A DNA stretch of 64,000 nt from G963708325 sp963708325 (GCA_963708325.1 OY970203.1:1426001-1490000), one strand, 5' to 3'; counted from the stretch's first letter, positions 15,232-23,673 are shown. A program made the numbers and translations. Notes: generated from the sequence alone by a model not told the origin.

Positions 15232-16697
15232 GCGACGAACAGCCGCTGATCATCGTCTCCAACCGCGGACCCGCCGAGTTCGGGCGCGACGAATCGGGTG
15301 AGCGCTTCGTCCGGCGCGGCGGCGGCGGGCTGGTGACGGCGCTGACCGGCCTGGTTGCACACCGCGACGCGCTCTGGATCGCCTCGGCGATGACGGACGA
15401 GGACGTCGAGATCAGCGAGGAGGCCGGCGGGCCCGTCAGCGTGGAGCTGGACGACGTTACCTACCGGGTGAGGATGGTGGCCAGCGACGCGGACGCCTAC
15501 GAGCGCTTCTACAACGTGATCGCCAACCCGATCCTGTGGTTCATCCAGCACTACCTGTGGGACCTGTCCAACGCCCCGGACATCCGCCGTAACGAGACCG
15601 ATGCCTGGACGTTCGGCTACGAGACGGTCAACGCCGACATCGCCGCCGCGGTGATCGAGGAGGTCGCCGGCACCGCGTCGCCGCTGGTGATGCTGCACGA
15701 CTACCACCTCTACACCTGCCCCGGCCTGATCCGCGAGGCGCGCCCGGACGCGTTCATCCACCACTTCGTCCACATCCCCTGGTCCCAACCCGACAGCTGG
15801 CGGATCCTGCCGGCGGCGATCCGCGAGAGGCTCTACCGGGGCGTCCTCGCCAACGACATCATCGGCTTCCACACCTCCGCCTACTGCCGCAACTTCGTGC
15901 AGTGCTGCCGCGAGCTGCTCGAGGTCGAGGTCGACTACGACCGCGGAGTCATCCACCACGAGGGGCGCGAGACGTGGGTGCGCGCCTACCCGCTCTCCAT
16001 CGACGCCTCCAGATTGAGCCGCGCCGCGGAGACGCCCGAGGTGCGCGAGGCCGAGCGGGACCTGCTGCAGCGGCGGCGCGAGCACATGATCCTCCGTGTC
16101 GACCGCGCCGACCTGTCGAAGAACGTGCTGCGCGGCTTCACCGCGTTCGACGTCTTCCTCCAGGAGCACCCCGAGTTCCGCGAGAAGGTGACGTTCATCG
16201 CCCACCTGCAGCCGTCGCGGCAGGACGTGCCCGAGTACGCCGAGTACCTGGAGCGGATCGAGGCCCTGGTGGCCGTCGTCAACCACCGCCACGGCACCAC
16301 GGACTGGATGCCGATCGACCTGCGGATCTACGAGAACTTCACCGAGGCGGTGGCCCGCTACAAGCACTTCGACCTGCTGATCGTCAACTCGCTGTTCGAC
16401 GGCATGAACCTGGTTGCCAAGGAGGCGCCGGCGGTGAACACGCGCGACGGCGTGGTGATGCTCTCCGAGAACACCGGCGCGCACGAGGAGCTGGGCGACT
16501 GCACGCTGTCGGTCAACCCGTTCGACATCCAGGAGCAGGCGGACACGATCCACCGTGCCCTGACGATGGACCCCGAGGAGCGGTCGCTGCGCGCAGCGCG
16601 CCTGAAGGAGATCATCTTCTCGCGCGACCCCGGCGACTGGATCGACGCCCAGCTCGCCGACATCGAGGCGAAGCGGGCGGCATCCGCCGTCCGCTGA
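15228..16697 (+). CDS. otsA: trehalose-6-phosphate synthase (GT20)
   Basis: 489 residues. N-terminal IIVSNRGPAEF and GGGGLVTAL, the central MLHDYHLYTCPG and HIPWSQP, and the C-terminal VNSLFDGMNLVAKEAP are standard OtsA landmarks. It makes trehalose 6-phosphate from a nucleoside diphosphate glucose and glucose 6-phosphate. No OtsB phosphatase gene is next to it. The ATG at 15228 overlaps the stop of a repeat-derived leader ORF, which implies coupled translation. Together with the TreT-like gene upstream the cell has two trehalose routes side by side, probably for osmotic or desiccation protection. Confidence 0.93.
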   Translation: MSDEQPLIIVSNRGPAEFGRDESGERFVRRGGGGLVTALTGLVAHRDALWIASAMTDEDVEISEEAGGPVSVELDDVTYRVRMVASDADAYERFYNVIANPILWFIQHYLWDLSNAPDIRRNETDAWTFGYETVNADIAAAVIEEVAGTASPLVMLHDYHLYTCPGLIREARPDAFIHHFVHIPWSQPDSWRILPAAIRERLYRGVLANDIIGFHTSAYCRNFVQCCRELLEVEVDYDRGVIHHEGRETWVRAYPLSIDASRLSRAAETPEVREAERDLLQRRREHMILRVDRADLSKNVLRGFTAFDVFLQEHPEFREKVTFIAHLQPSRQDVPEYAEYLERIEALVAVVNHRHGTTDWMPIDLRIYENFTEAVARYKHFDLLIVNSLFDGMNLVAKEAPAVNTRDGVVMLSENTGAHEELGDCTLSVNPFDIQEQADTIHRALTMDPEERSLRAARLKEIIFSRDPGDWIDAQLADIEAKRAASAVR

Positions 16698-16717
16698 CCC
16701 CACGGCGTGACGGCCAG

Positions 16718-16762
16718 GCTGATCCGCTTTTGGGGCGCTATGCGCCGTAAAGTCGGATCAGC
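16718..16762. terminator. long inverted repeat between convergent otsA and proline-rich gene
   Basis: Perfect 9-bp outer arms (GCTGATCCG at 16718 and CGGATCAGC at 16754), further pairing of CTTT with AAAG, and an inner GGCGC-TAT-GCGCC stem make a 45-nt hairpin. It follows the otsA stop and overlaps the stop of the convergent gene, so a bidirectional terminator is the simplest reading. It lacks a clear U tract on either strand. Confidence 0.5.
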
Positions 16763-17159
16763 GCGGTGAGAACTCCTCGCGGCCGTCGCCGAGCCGCCGC
16801 GGGTCCGGTGCCGGCGACGTTTCCGGCGCCGGCGGCGGGTAGGCGGGCGCCGTGTACGGCGGCGGCGGGGCGGGAGTCGGCGGCGGGGCAGGGCGCCGCC
16901 GCGGCGGGCGCGCGGGGCGGCGGGACTCCGCGGGGCGTCGCCGGCGGGGTGGCCGGGCGCGGTCGCCCGGACGGCGGGCGGCGGGCGAGGGCGCCGGCAG
17001 CGGCGCGGCGGGACGGGGGGCGAGGCCGATGTCGGGCTCCAGGGGCGGCGGGCGCTGGCGATCGAGGAGCCCGGGGGCGAGCGCGAGCGCGGCGAGCGCC
17101 GCACCCGTGACCGCTGTCAGCTTGGCGACGTTGCCCCAGCGCACCCGGCGTCCTCCCAT
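16758..17159 (-). CDS. hypothetical proline-rich membrane-anchored protein
   Basis: 133 residues from ATG 17159: one N-terminal hydrophobic helix (about residues 10-31, AVTGAALAALALAPG) followed by a Pro/Ala/Arg-rich tail with PPPPYTAPAYPPP. No known domain is visible. The single helix and disordered basic-proline tail suggest a membrane-anchored wall-proximal or scaffold protein. It diverges from rpsF. Low complexity makes the coding call less certain, but the frame has a sensible start and a hairpin at its end. Confidence 0.5.
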   Translation of the reverse strand: MGGRRVRWGNVAKLTAVTGAALAALALAPGLLDRQRPPPLEPDIGLAPRPAAPLPAPSPAARRPGDRARPPRRRRPAESRRPARPPRRRPAPPPTPAPPPPYTAPAYPPPAPETSPAPDPRRLGDGREEFSPR

Positions 17160-17196
17160 GGCGGCCTAAGCCACGGCGGCGAGCGTCTCGCCCCGC

Positions 17197-17202
17197 TATA
17201 GT
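17197..17202 (+). promoter_or_regulatory. -10-like box (TATAGT) before rpsF
   Basis: A good -10 hexamer 11 nt before the rpsF ATG with no SD between, implying a leader of only a few nucleotides. Confidence 0.45.
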
Positions 17203-17213
17203 CGCCCGCCGCT

Positions 17214-17579
17214 ATGGCCCGCGAGTACGAACTGGTGCTGATGCTCGACCCGGAGGTGCCGGACTCCGAGCGTGACAAATTGGCCGACTCGACGGCGAAG
17301 ATGATCGAGTCGGGCGGCGCGATCAAGCATGCCGGCAGCTGGGGAATGCGGAAGATGGCCTACGAGATCAACCAGCGCACCGAGGCCGACTACCGCTTCT
17401 GGCGCTTCGAGGCCTCAAACGAGCTGCTGGGACAGCTCGACCACACGCTCAAGATCACCGACGGCGCGCTGCGATTCCGGATCTTCCGCGTCGATCCGCG
17501 CTCGCCGGTGATCGCGCCGCCGCAGGCATCGCAGCCGCCGGCAGCGGCGGCCTCGACGGAGCAGCGCCCGCGCGAGTAG
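17214..17579 (+). CDS. rpsF: 30S ribosomal protein S6
   Basis: 121 residues. YELVLMLDPEV at the start, GMRKMAYEINQRTEADY in the middle and RFRIFRV near the end are the S6 core strands; a 25-residue Pro/Ala/Gln-rich tail follows. S6 binds 16S rRNA with S18 in the platform of the small subunit. In most bacteria rpsF is followed by ssb and rpsR in one operon; here ssb is on the opposite strand and converges on rpsF. Confidence 0.95.
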   Translation: MAREYELVLMLDPEVPDSERDKLADSTAKMIESGGAIKHAGSWGMRKMAYEINQRTEADYRFWRFEASNELLGQLDHTLKITDGALRFRIFRVDPRSPVIAPPQASQPPAAAASTEQRPRE

Positions 17580-17629
17580 CGCCGCCCCGCGGCAAGCGGG
17601 GCCACGCTGCCCGGGCCGCCTGGTAGCCG

Positions 17630-18100
17630 CTAGAAGGGGATGTCGTCGTCCGCGCCGCCGCCGCCGCCGCCGCCGACGCTGGCGCCCTCGAAGTCCGACG
17701 TGTCGGCGGGGACGTCCGACTCGGGCGTGAAGCCGTTGCCCTCGCGCTGGCCGCCGCCGTCCCGCGAGCCCAGGAACTGGACGGAGTCGGCGATGATCTC
17801 GACCGCCTGGCGCTTCGAGCCGTCCTGCGCCTCCCACTCGCGCCAGTCGAGGCGGCCGTCCACGGCGACCGGGCGGCCCTTGCTGAGGTAGTTGGCGCAG
17901 TTCTCTCCCTGCGCTCCCCAGACGGTGACGTCGAAGTAGTTCGGCTTGTCAACCCACTCTCCGCTCGTGCCGTCCTTGCGGCGGCTGTTCACGGCCACGC
18001 GCAGCTTGCAGACGGATGTTCCGCCGGGCGTGGTGCGCAGCTCGGGGTCGCGGGTGAGGTTGCCCGTGATGACGACTCTGTTGACGTTGGTAGCGGCCAC
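17630..18100 (-). CDS. ssb: single-stranded DNA-binding protein
   Basis: 156 residues: OB fold with NRVVITGNLTRDPELR, WGAQGENCANYLSKG and GRLDWREWE, a glycine-rich linker, and the acidic tip DDDIPF that recruits partner proteins. GTG at 18100 has an SD (AAGGAGAC). Gene content is that of the usual rpsF-ssb-rpsR-rplI block but the orientation is reversed, so it needs its own promoter in the 18101-18239 region, which it shares divergently with rpsR. Confidence 0.95.
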   Translation of the reverse strand: MAATNVNRVVITGNLTRDPELRTTPGGTSVCKLRVAVNSRRKDGTSGEWVDKPNYFDVTVWGAQGENCANYLSKGRPVAVDGRLDWREWEAQDGSKRQAVEIIADSVQFLGSRDGGGQREGNGFTPESDVPADTSDFEGASVGGGGGGGADDDIPF

Positions 18101-18239
18101 GGCGGCTGTCTCCTTAGCTTTGTTTTCCGGCCACGCAGTCTAAGTGGCGGGGCGGCGCGTTCCATCCCCGGCGCCGGGAAAACGGCCCAACTTCCGCACT
18201 CGTCGGCCCTCCGCCGCTGCTCTATCATCCCCCGCTCCC

Positions 18240-18497
18240 GTGGCCAAGAGACGAGAGCCAGCCCCCCGCCGCCGCGGTCGCATGAGCGACCGCTTCCGCC
18301 CGCGCAAGTACACGCGGATCAACGTCGAGGAGATCGACTACAAGGACCTGACGCTGCTGCGGCGCTTCCTCTCCGACAAGGGCAAAACGCGCTCGCGCCG
18401 CGTCACGGGCCTGTCGCGGCGGCACCAGAAGCAGCTGGCGCTGGCCGTCAAGCGGGCCCGCGAGGTGGCGCTTCTGCCCTACGTCGGCGAGCGATGA
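18240..18497 (+). CDS. rpsR: 30S ribosomal protein S18
   Basis: From GTG 18240 the 85-residue product begins (M)AKRREPAPRRR and contains IDYKDLTLLRRFLSDKGK and HQKQLALAVKRAREVALLPY, the S18 core. It lacks the zinc cysteines of the C+ type. The frame is open further upstream but homology starts at this GTG. A TATCAT sequence at 18222 lies shortly upstream. Its TGA overlaps the ATG of the first repeat-derived mini-ORF (ATGA, 18494-18497). Confidence 0.93.
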   Translation: MAKRREPAPRRRGRMSDRFRPRKYTRINVEEIDYKDLTLLRRFLSDKGKTRSRRVTGLSRRHQKQLALAVKRAREVALLPYVGER

Positions 18498-18544
18498 CCG
18501 CCCACCTGCCTGACGCCTCACGCTGCGCGTTCGGCGCCGGATGA
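18494..18544 (+). CDS. mini-ORF A in the rpsR-rplI relay
   Basis: Encodes MTAHLPDASRCAFGAG. Its ATG overlaps the rpsR stop (ATGA) and its TGA overlaps the ATG of mini-ORF B (ATGA at 18541-18544). The ORF consists almost entirely of one hairpin-repeat copy. Whether a stable peptide is made is unknown; the arrangement is what one expects if ribosomes terminate and restart. Confidence 0.45.
   Translation: MTAHLPDASRCAFGAG
18502..18538 (+). repeat. hairpin repeat copy 2
   Basis: First of three direct copies with 53-bp spacing; core 18512-18538 is identical to copies 3 and 4. Confidence 0.9.
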
Positions 18545-18597
18545 ACATGAACCCAGACCTGCCTGACGCCTCACGCTGCGCGTTCGGCGCCGGATGA
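18541..18597 (+). CDS. mini-ORF B in the rpsR-rplI relay
   Basis: Encodes MNMNPDLPDASRCAFGAG. Starts in the ATGA shared with mini-ORF A and ends in the ATGA (18594-18597) shared with mini-ORF C. It is one full 53-bp tandem unit plus the 4-nt overlap. Confidence 0.45.
   Translation: MNMNPDLPDASRCAFGAG
18555..18591 (+). repeat. hairpin repeat copy 3
   Basis: Second tandem copy; core 18565-18591. The left flank (GAACCCAGACCTGCCT) is shared with copy 4 and, diverged, with copy 7. Confidence 0.9.
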
Positions 18598-18656
18598 ACA
18601 TGAACCCAGACCTGCCTGACGCCTCACGCTGCGCGTTCGGCGCCGGAATCAACTGA
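18594..18656 (+). CDS. mini-ORF C in the rpsR-rplI relay
   Basis: Encodes MNMNPDLPDASRCAFGAGIN and stops in the TGA of TGATG (18654-18658), which contains the rplI start codon. rplI has no SD of its own, so it probably relies on reinitiation here. Confidence 0.45.
   Translation: MNMNPDLPDASRCAFGAGIN
18608..18644 (+). repeat. hairpin repeat copy 4
   Basis: Third tandem copy; core 18618-18644. Its right flank GGAATCAACTGA resembles that of copy 5 (GGAATCACCTGA). Confidence 0.9.
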
Positions 18657-19108
18657 TGGCGCAGGCGATCCTGCTCCAGGACGTGGAGGACCTCGGCGCC
18701 GCCGGCGAGGCGGTGGAGGTCTCGCCGGGCTACCTGCGCAACTACCTGATCCCCCGCAAGCTCGCCCAGCCGGCAACGGCGGCCTCGCTGGCGGAGGCGG
18801 CGCGGCGGCGCGAGGCCGCCGAGCGCAGCGAGCGCGAGGCCGCCGAACGCGCCCAGGAGACCGCCGCGCTGCTCTCCAAGACCGTGCTGACGATCAGCCA
18901 CCGCGCCGGCGAGGACGGAAAGCTGTTCGGGTCGGTGACGTCGGCCGAGATCGCCGACGCGATCCGCGACGCCCGCGGCCTTCGCGTCGACCGCCGCAAG
19001 ATCCAGCTCGACCAGCCGATCCACGAGACCGGCACCTACATGGTCGAGGTGGAGCTGGCGGGCGGCGTCACCGCGCAGCTGAAGACGATCGTGGCCGACC
19101 AGGGCTGA
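18656..19108 (+). CDS. rplI: 50S ribosomal protein L9
   Basis: 150 residues. The N-terminal domain has QAILLQDVEDLGAAGEAVEV and SPGYLRNYLIPRKLA, the classic L9 signature, followed by the long connecting helix and a C-terminal domain with GKLFGSVTSAEIADAI. L9 binds domain V of 23S rRNA. The ATG overlaps the stop of mini-ORF C and has no SD. dnaB follows after 120 nt. Confidence 0.95.
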   Translation: MAQAILLQDVEDLGAAGEAVEVSPGYLRNYLIPRKLAQPATAASLAEAARRREAAERSEREAAERAQETAALLSKTVLTISHRAGEDGKLFGSVTSAEIADAIRDARGLRVDRRKIQLDQPIHETGTYMVEVELAGGVTAQLKTIVADQG

Positions 19109-19228
19109 GGGCCGCCCTCGCGGGCGCCGCCCAAACTCAACCCGCAAATAGCCGGAACAGCGCCCGCGCCGGCGGCCGGCGTGTGTTTGAGTCCGTGTCC
19201 GTCCGGGCCGGGGCTGATCCTGGACTCA

Positions 19229-20701
19229 GTGCCCTTAGAGACTCGACCGGCCCCAGCGACAGAGAACAAGGTGCCCCAAGCCGCCGCCAACGTACCCCCG
19301 CAAAACCTGGAGGCGGAGGAGTACGTGCTGGGGGCGATGATGGTCGCCGAGTCCTCGCTGGACCCGGTGATCGTCGACGTCAGGCTCGAGGAGCGCGACT
19401 TCTACCGCGACCGACATCGCGCCATCTACCGCGCGATCCGGGGCCTGTACAACGACAACAAGCCGATCGACTCGCTGACGGTGGCCGACGCGCTCGCCGG
19501 GCGCGGCGAGCTGGAGGACGCCGGGGGCAAGGACGTCGTGTCAACTCTCCCGTCGCTGGTGCCCTCCGCCGGCAACGCCCGTCACTACGCCGAGATCGTC
19601 AAGCAGCACGCGCTGCTGCGAAACCTGCTCGGCGCCGCCCAGCAGATCCAGCAGTCCGTCCACGAGCGCCAGGGCGAGCCGAAACAGCTCGCCGAGCAGG
19701 CCGAGCGGATCCTGTTCGACGTCGCCCACGAGCAGCAGGCGGCCGACTTCCAGCAGCTCTCCGAGGTCCTCCATCGCGAGATCGACAAGCTCGAGGAGCT
19801 CTCCAAGGGCGAGCACCAGCTAACCGGCACGCCGTCGGGGTTTCGCAACCTCGATGCGATCACTGGCGGCTTCCAGCCCGACAACCTTGTGGTGATCGCC
19901 GCTCGCCCGTCGATGGGGAAGAGCGCGCTGGTCACCAACATCGCCGAGAACGTCGCCCTGCGCCACGGCCAGCCCGTGGCGTTCTTCTCGCTGGAGATGT
20001 CGGAGACCGAGCTGGCCCACCGCTTCATCGCCTGCCGCGCCCGGATCTCGAGCGACAAGCTGCGCAAGGGCAAGGTCGCCCAGCGCGAGTGGAAGAAGGT
20101 CGTGGACGCCTGCAACGAGCTCGGCCAGGCGCCGCTGTGGATCGACGACTCGGCCGATCTCGGGCTGCTCGACCTGCGGGCGAAGGCGCGCCGCCTGCAC
20201 GCCTCCCAGGGGCCGCTCGGCCTCGTGATCGTCGACTACCTGCAGCTGATGCGCGCCGAGGACCCGCGCCAGAGCCGCGTCGAGCAGGTCGGCCAGATCA
20301 GCCGTGGGCTGAAGATCCTCGCCCGCGAGCTGCAGGTGCCGGTGATCGCCCTCTCCCAGCTGTCGCGCGCGCCCGAGCAGCGACCCGACAAGCGGCCGAT
20401 CCTCTCCGACCTGCGCGAGTCAGGGAACATCGAGCAGGACGCGGACCTGGTCGCCTTCATCTACCGGGGCGAGGTCTACGGCGACGAGACCGCCGAGGAG
20501 GGCACCGCCGAGCTGATCATCCGCAAGCACCGCAACGGGCCGACCGCCGACGTCCACCTCGCCTTCCTCTCGATGTATCCGAAGTTCGCCGACCTCACCC
20601 ACCAGGAGCGGCCGGTGGAGCAGCGGCCCGGCGAGGGACCGCCGCTGGCGGACTCCGGCGACGGCGCCGGCGCCGAGGACGCCGGCTCGGAGACGGCCTG
20701 A
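19229..20701 (+). CDS. dnaB: replicative DNA helicase
   Basis: About 490 residues. N-terminal domain NVPPQNLEAEEYVLGAMM, then the RecA-like ATPase with Walker A ARPSMGKSALV, the FFSLEMS segment, Walker B LVIVDYLQLM and the C-terminal RPILSDLRESGNIEQDADL. No intein is present. The start is uncertain: GTG 19229 gives a normal N-terminus; GTG 19181 and GTG 19271 are alternatives. The last 30 residues are an acidic low-complexity tail. A helicase-loader-like gene follows, separated by an 11-codon ORF. Confidence 0.94.
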   Translation: MPLETRPAPATENKVPQAAANVPPQNLEAEEYVLGAMMVAESSLDPVIVDVRLEERDFYRDRHRAIYRAIRGLYNDNKPIDSLTVADALAGRGELEDAGGKDVVSTLPSLVPSAGNARHYAEIVKQHALLRNLLGAAQQIQQSVHERQGEPKQLAEQAERILFDVAHEQQAADFQQLSEVLHREIDKLEELSKGEHQLTGTPSGFRNLDAITGGFQPDNLVVIAARPSMGKSALVTNIAENVALRHGQPVAFFSLEMSETELAHRFIACRARISSDKLRKGKVAQREWKKVVDACNELGQAPLWIDDSADLGLLDLRAKARRLHASQGPLGLVIVDYLQLMRAEDPRQSRVEQVGQISRGLKILARELQVPVIALSQLSRAPEQRPDKRPILSDLRESGNIEQDADLVAFIYRGEVYGDETAEEGTAELIIRKHRNGPTADVHLAFLSMYPKFADLTHQERPVEQRPGEGPPLADSGDGAGAEDAGSETA

Positions 20702-20704
20702 CAT

Positions 20705-20740
20705 ATGAGCGACCCCGCGGCCGCGCGCACCCGGATCTAG
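20705..20740 (+). CDS. possible 11-residue coupling ORF between dnaB and the loader gene
   Basis: ATG 20705, four nt after the dnaB stop, reads MSDPAAARTRI and ends in TAGTG, whose last base starts the GTG of the next gene. It is not part of the hairpin repeat and could be chance, but the geometry mirrors the rpsR-rplI relay. Confidence 0.25.
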   Translation: MSDPAAARTRI

Positions 20741-21468
20741 TGGTCGGCCCGGCGACCGCGCGCAGAGAGGAGCCGGCCGCCTGCCCGCTGGGCGCCTGCG
20801 ACGGCTCTGGCTGGATCCTCGGCCCCGAGGACGTCGCCCGCCCCTGCGAGTGCCGCGCCCGCCGCGTCAGCCGCGCCCGCAGCCGGGGCGTCGCCTCGGT
20901 GATCCCGGCCAAGTACCGCGGCGTCGGCTTCGACCGCCCGCCGGTGACGGCGCTGGACTCGATGATCGTGCGCGTCGTGCGCCGCTTCTGCGAGGAGATC
21001 GACGCCAACCTCGACCGCGGCCGCGGCCTCTGGCTGATGGGCGACGTCGGCACCGGCAAGACGACGCTGGCGATGATCGTCTCGAAGGCAGCGCTGGAGG
21101 CGGGGCGCTCGGTGGCGATCTACTCGCTGCCGAAGCTGCTGGCGCGGATCCGGCGCACCTACGACGCCGACCCGGGCGAGCAGTCGTACCTGCAGTTCTT
21201 CGAGCGGCTCACCGCCGTCGACCTCCTCCACGTCGACGACCTCGGCGCCGAGAAGCGCTCGGACTGGGTGCTGGAGCAGCTCTACGCGCTGGTCAACGAG
21301 CGCTACGAGCAGGAGCGCTCGATCCTCGTCACCACCAACCTCGACCAGGGCCGCCTGGAGGAGCAGATCGGCCCCCGCACCGTGTCCCGACTCGTCGAGA
21401 TCTGCGGAGACCCGCTGCCCCTGTTCGGCGAGGACCGCCGCTACCGCGTCGAAATCGGCGAGGCGTAG
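20740..21468 (+). CDS. DnaC/DnaI-like AAA+ ATPase (probable helicase loader) with N-terminal cysteine cluster
   Basis: 242 residues from GTG 20740. The N-terminus has a CPLGACDGSGW...CECRARR cluster that could bind zinc, as DnaI/DnaC-type loaders often do; the AAA+ domain has Walker A MGDVGTGKTTLAM, Walker B DLLHVDDLGAEK, sensor-1 ILVTTNL and an arginine in GPRTVSRL. Such proteins deliver DnaB to the origin. The position directly after dnaB supports this. An IstB-like transposition ATPase is the main alternative, but no transposase is nearby. Confidence 0.8.
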   Translation: MVGPATARREEPAACPLGACDGSGWILGPEDVARPCECRARRVSRARSRGVASVIPAKYRGVGFDRPPVTALDSMIVRVVRRFCEEIDANLDRGRGLWLMGDVGTGKTTLAMIVSKAALEAGRSVAIYSLPKLLARIRRTYDADPGEQSYLQFFERLTAVDLLHVDDLGAEKRSDWVLEQLYALVNERYEQERSILVTTNLDQGRLEEQIGPRTVSRLVEICGDPLPLFGEDRRYRVEIGEA

Positions 21469-21501
21469 GGGCCCCTTCCTCCGTCCGCCCAGCGGCTCCT
21501 C

Positions 21502-21507
21502 CATAAT
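21502..21507 (+). promoter_or_regulatory. -10-like box (CATAAT) before purA
   Basis: An A/T-rich hexamer 8 nt before the purA ATG, one of few AT-rich spots here; with no SD present it suggests a leaderless purA transcript. Confidence 0.4.
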
Positions 21508-21515
21508 TCTGAGAA

Positions 21516-22820
<1,305 letters not shown>

Positions 22821-22858
22821 CTAACCGCAGCGCTCGGCGGCTTTCTGAATCATGACCC

Positions 22859-22895
22859 CCACCTGCCTGCCGCCTCACGCTGCGCGTTCGGCGCC
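22859..22895 (+). repeat. hairpin repeat copy 5
   Basis: Core 22869-22895 has GCCGCC in place of the outer GACGCC arm, which removes the A-C mismatch partner but leaves the rest intact. Direct copy 52 bp before copy 6, between convergent genes. Confidence 0.85.
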
Positions 22896-22910
22896 GGAAT
22901 CACCTGACCC

Positions 22911-22947
22911 CCACCTGCCTGCCGCCTCACGCTGCGCGTTCGGCGCC
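22911..22947 (+). repeat. hairpin repeat copy 6, overlapping the 3' end of the convergent gene
   Basis: Core 22921-22947. On the minus strand it encodes GAERAA plus the TGA that ends the membrane-protein gene (stop at 22927). Confidence 0.85.
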
Positions 22948-23673
22948 TACATCACTGAAGTGCTCGGGCGGGATCAACCCTGCCGCCTCCGTCCTCTCCT
23001 CGCCGCGGCGGAACATCCGCATCGCCACCACGCTGCCGCCCAGAATCGCCGCCATACCGAGGCTGATCTGGACGCTGAGAACCCCCTGGCGCGTCCAGTA
23101 GACGTCCTCGAGGTCGAGCAGCAGCGCCGCCTCGTCGAAGGTCAGCCCGAGCCCTGTGCCGAAGGGAAAGGCAAGCACGCGCTCGACCCGGTCGCTGTCG
23201 GTGAGCAGCGCCCCCAGCCCGGAGGCGAACGCGAGCATGATCCCGGGGATGAAGTGATGGATGTGGCGGCCCTTGACGCTGACGTTGCCGAGCGGCCACC
23301 AGCCGCCTCGCATGCCGTAGGTCGAGAGGCGGACGAAGCCGAAGCTGCCCACGAACGCGGTCAGCAGATGAAGCAGGACAAGCTCGTTGCGCGGGGTGGC
23401 CGCATAGCCCTTCATCGCCACCGTGACCGTGTCCTGGGTCGCCTGGCCGGCAGAGACGGCGAGGCCGTCGTGGGCGTGCTCCTGGCGACGGCGCAGAAGG
23501 CGCAGGAACTGGCCCCCGATCACGCTGCCTACCGTGGCGAAGGCGGCGGCGGCGAGCGCCGCCGTGACCTGCTCGGAGCGGTTCCAGTGCCAGCGGGTGC
23601 GGGTCTGGGCGCGCCGCAGGGCGCGCTTGTGGGCGTGCCGCGGCCGCACGGTTTCGGGCAGGCTCAGCGCCAC
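22927..23673 (-). CDS. uncharacterised integral membrane protein (HIHHF motif)
   Basis: 248 residues from GTG 23673, with about five or six hydrophobic helices after a basic N-terminus. Conserved-looking polar motifs are GRHIHHFIPGI, AFPFGTGLGLTFDEAALLL and LEDVYWTRQGVLSVQI; the paired histidines and acidic run suggest a metal or catalytic site. I recall this pattern from uncharacterised actinobacterial membrane proteins but know no function. It overlaps the upstream acetyltransferase by 10 nt, placing it last in the UDP-sugar operon. Its final six residues and stop come from the hairpin repeat. Confidence 0.75.
   Translation of the reverse strand: MALSLPETVRPRHAHKRALRRAQTRTRWHWNRSEQVTAALAAAAFATVGSVIGGQFLRLLRRRQEHAHDGLAVSAGQATQDTVTVAMKGYAATPRNELVLLHLLTAFVGSFGFVRLSTYGMRGGWWPLGNVSVKGRHIHHFIPGIMLAFASGLGALLTDSDRVERVLAFPFGTGLGLTFDEAALLLDLEDVYWTRQGVLSVQISLGMAAILGGSVVAMRMFRRGEERTEAAGLIPPEHFSDVGAERAA

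Noticed and set aside
18502..18644. CRISPR-like tandem direct repeats
   Set aside because: Only three units; the intervening sequence is nearly the same in each rather than unique spacers; no cas genes; same repeat found singly elsewhere.
20740..21468. IstB transposition protein from an insertion sequence
   Set aside because: No transposase or terminal inverted repeats; position after dnaB and the cysteine cluster fit a helicase loader better.
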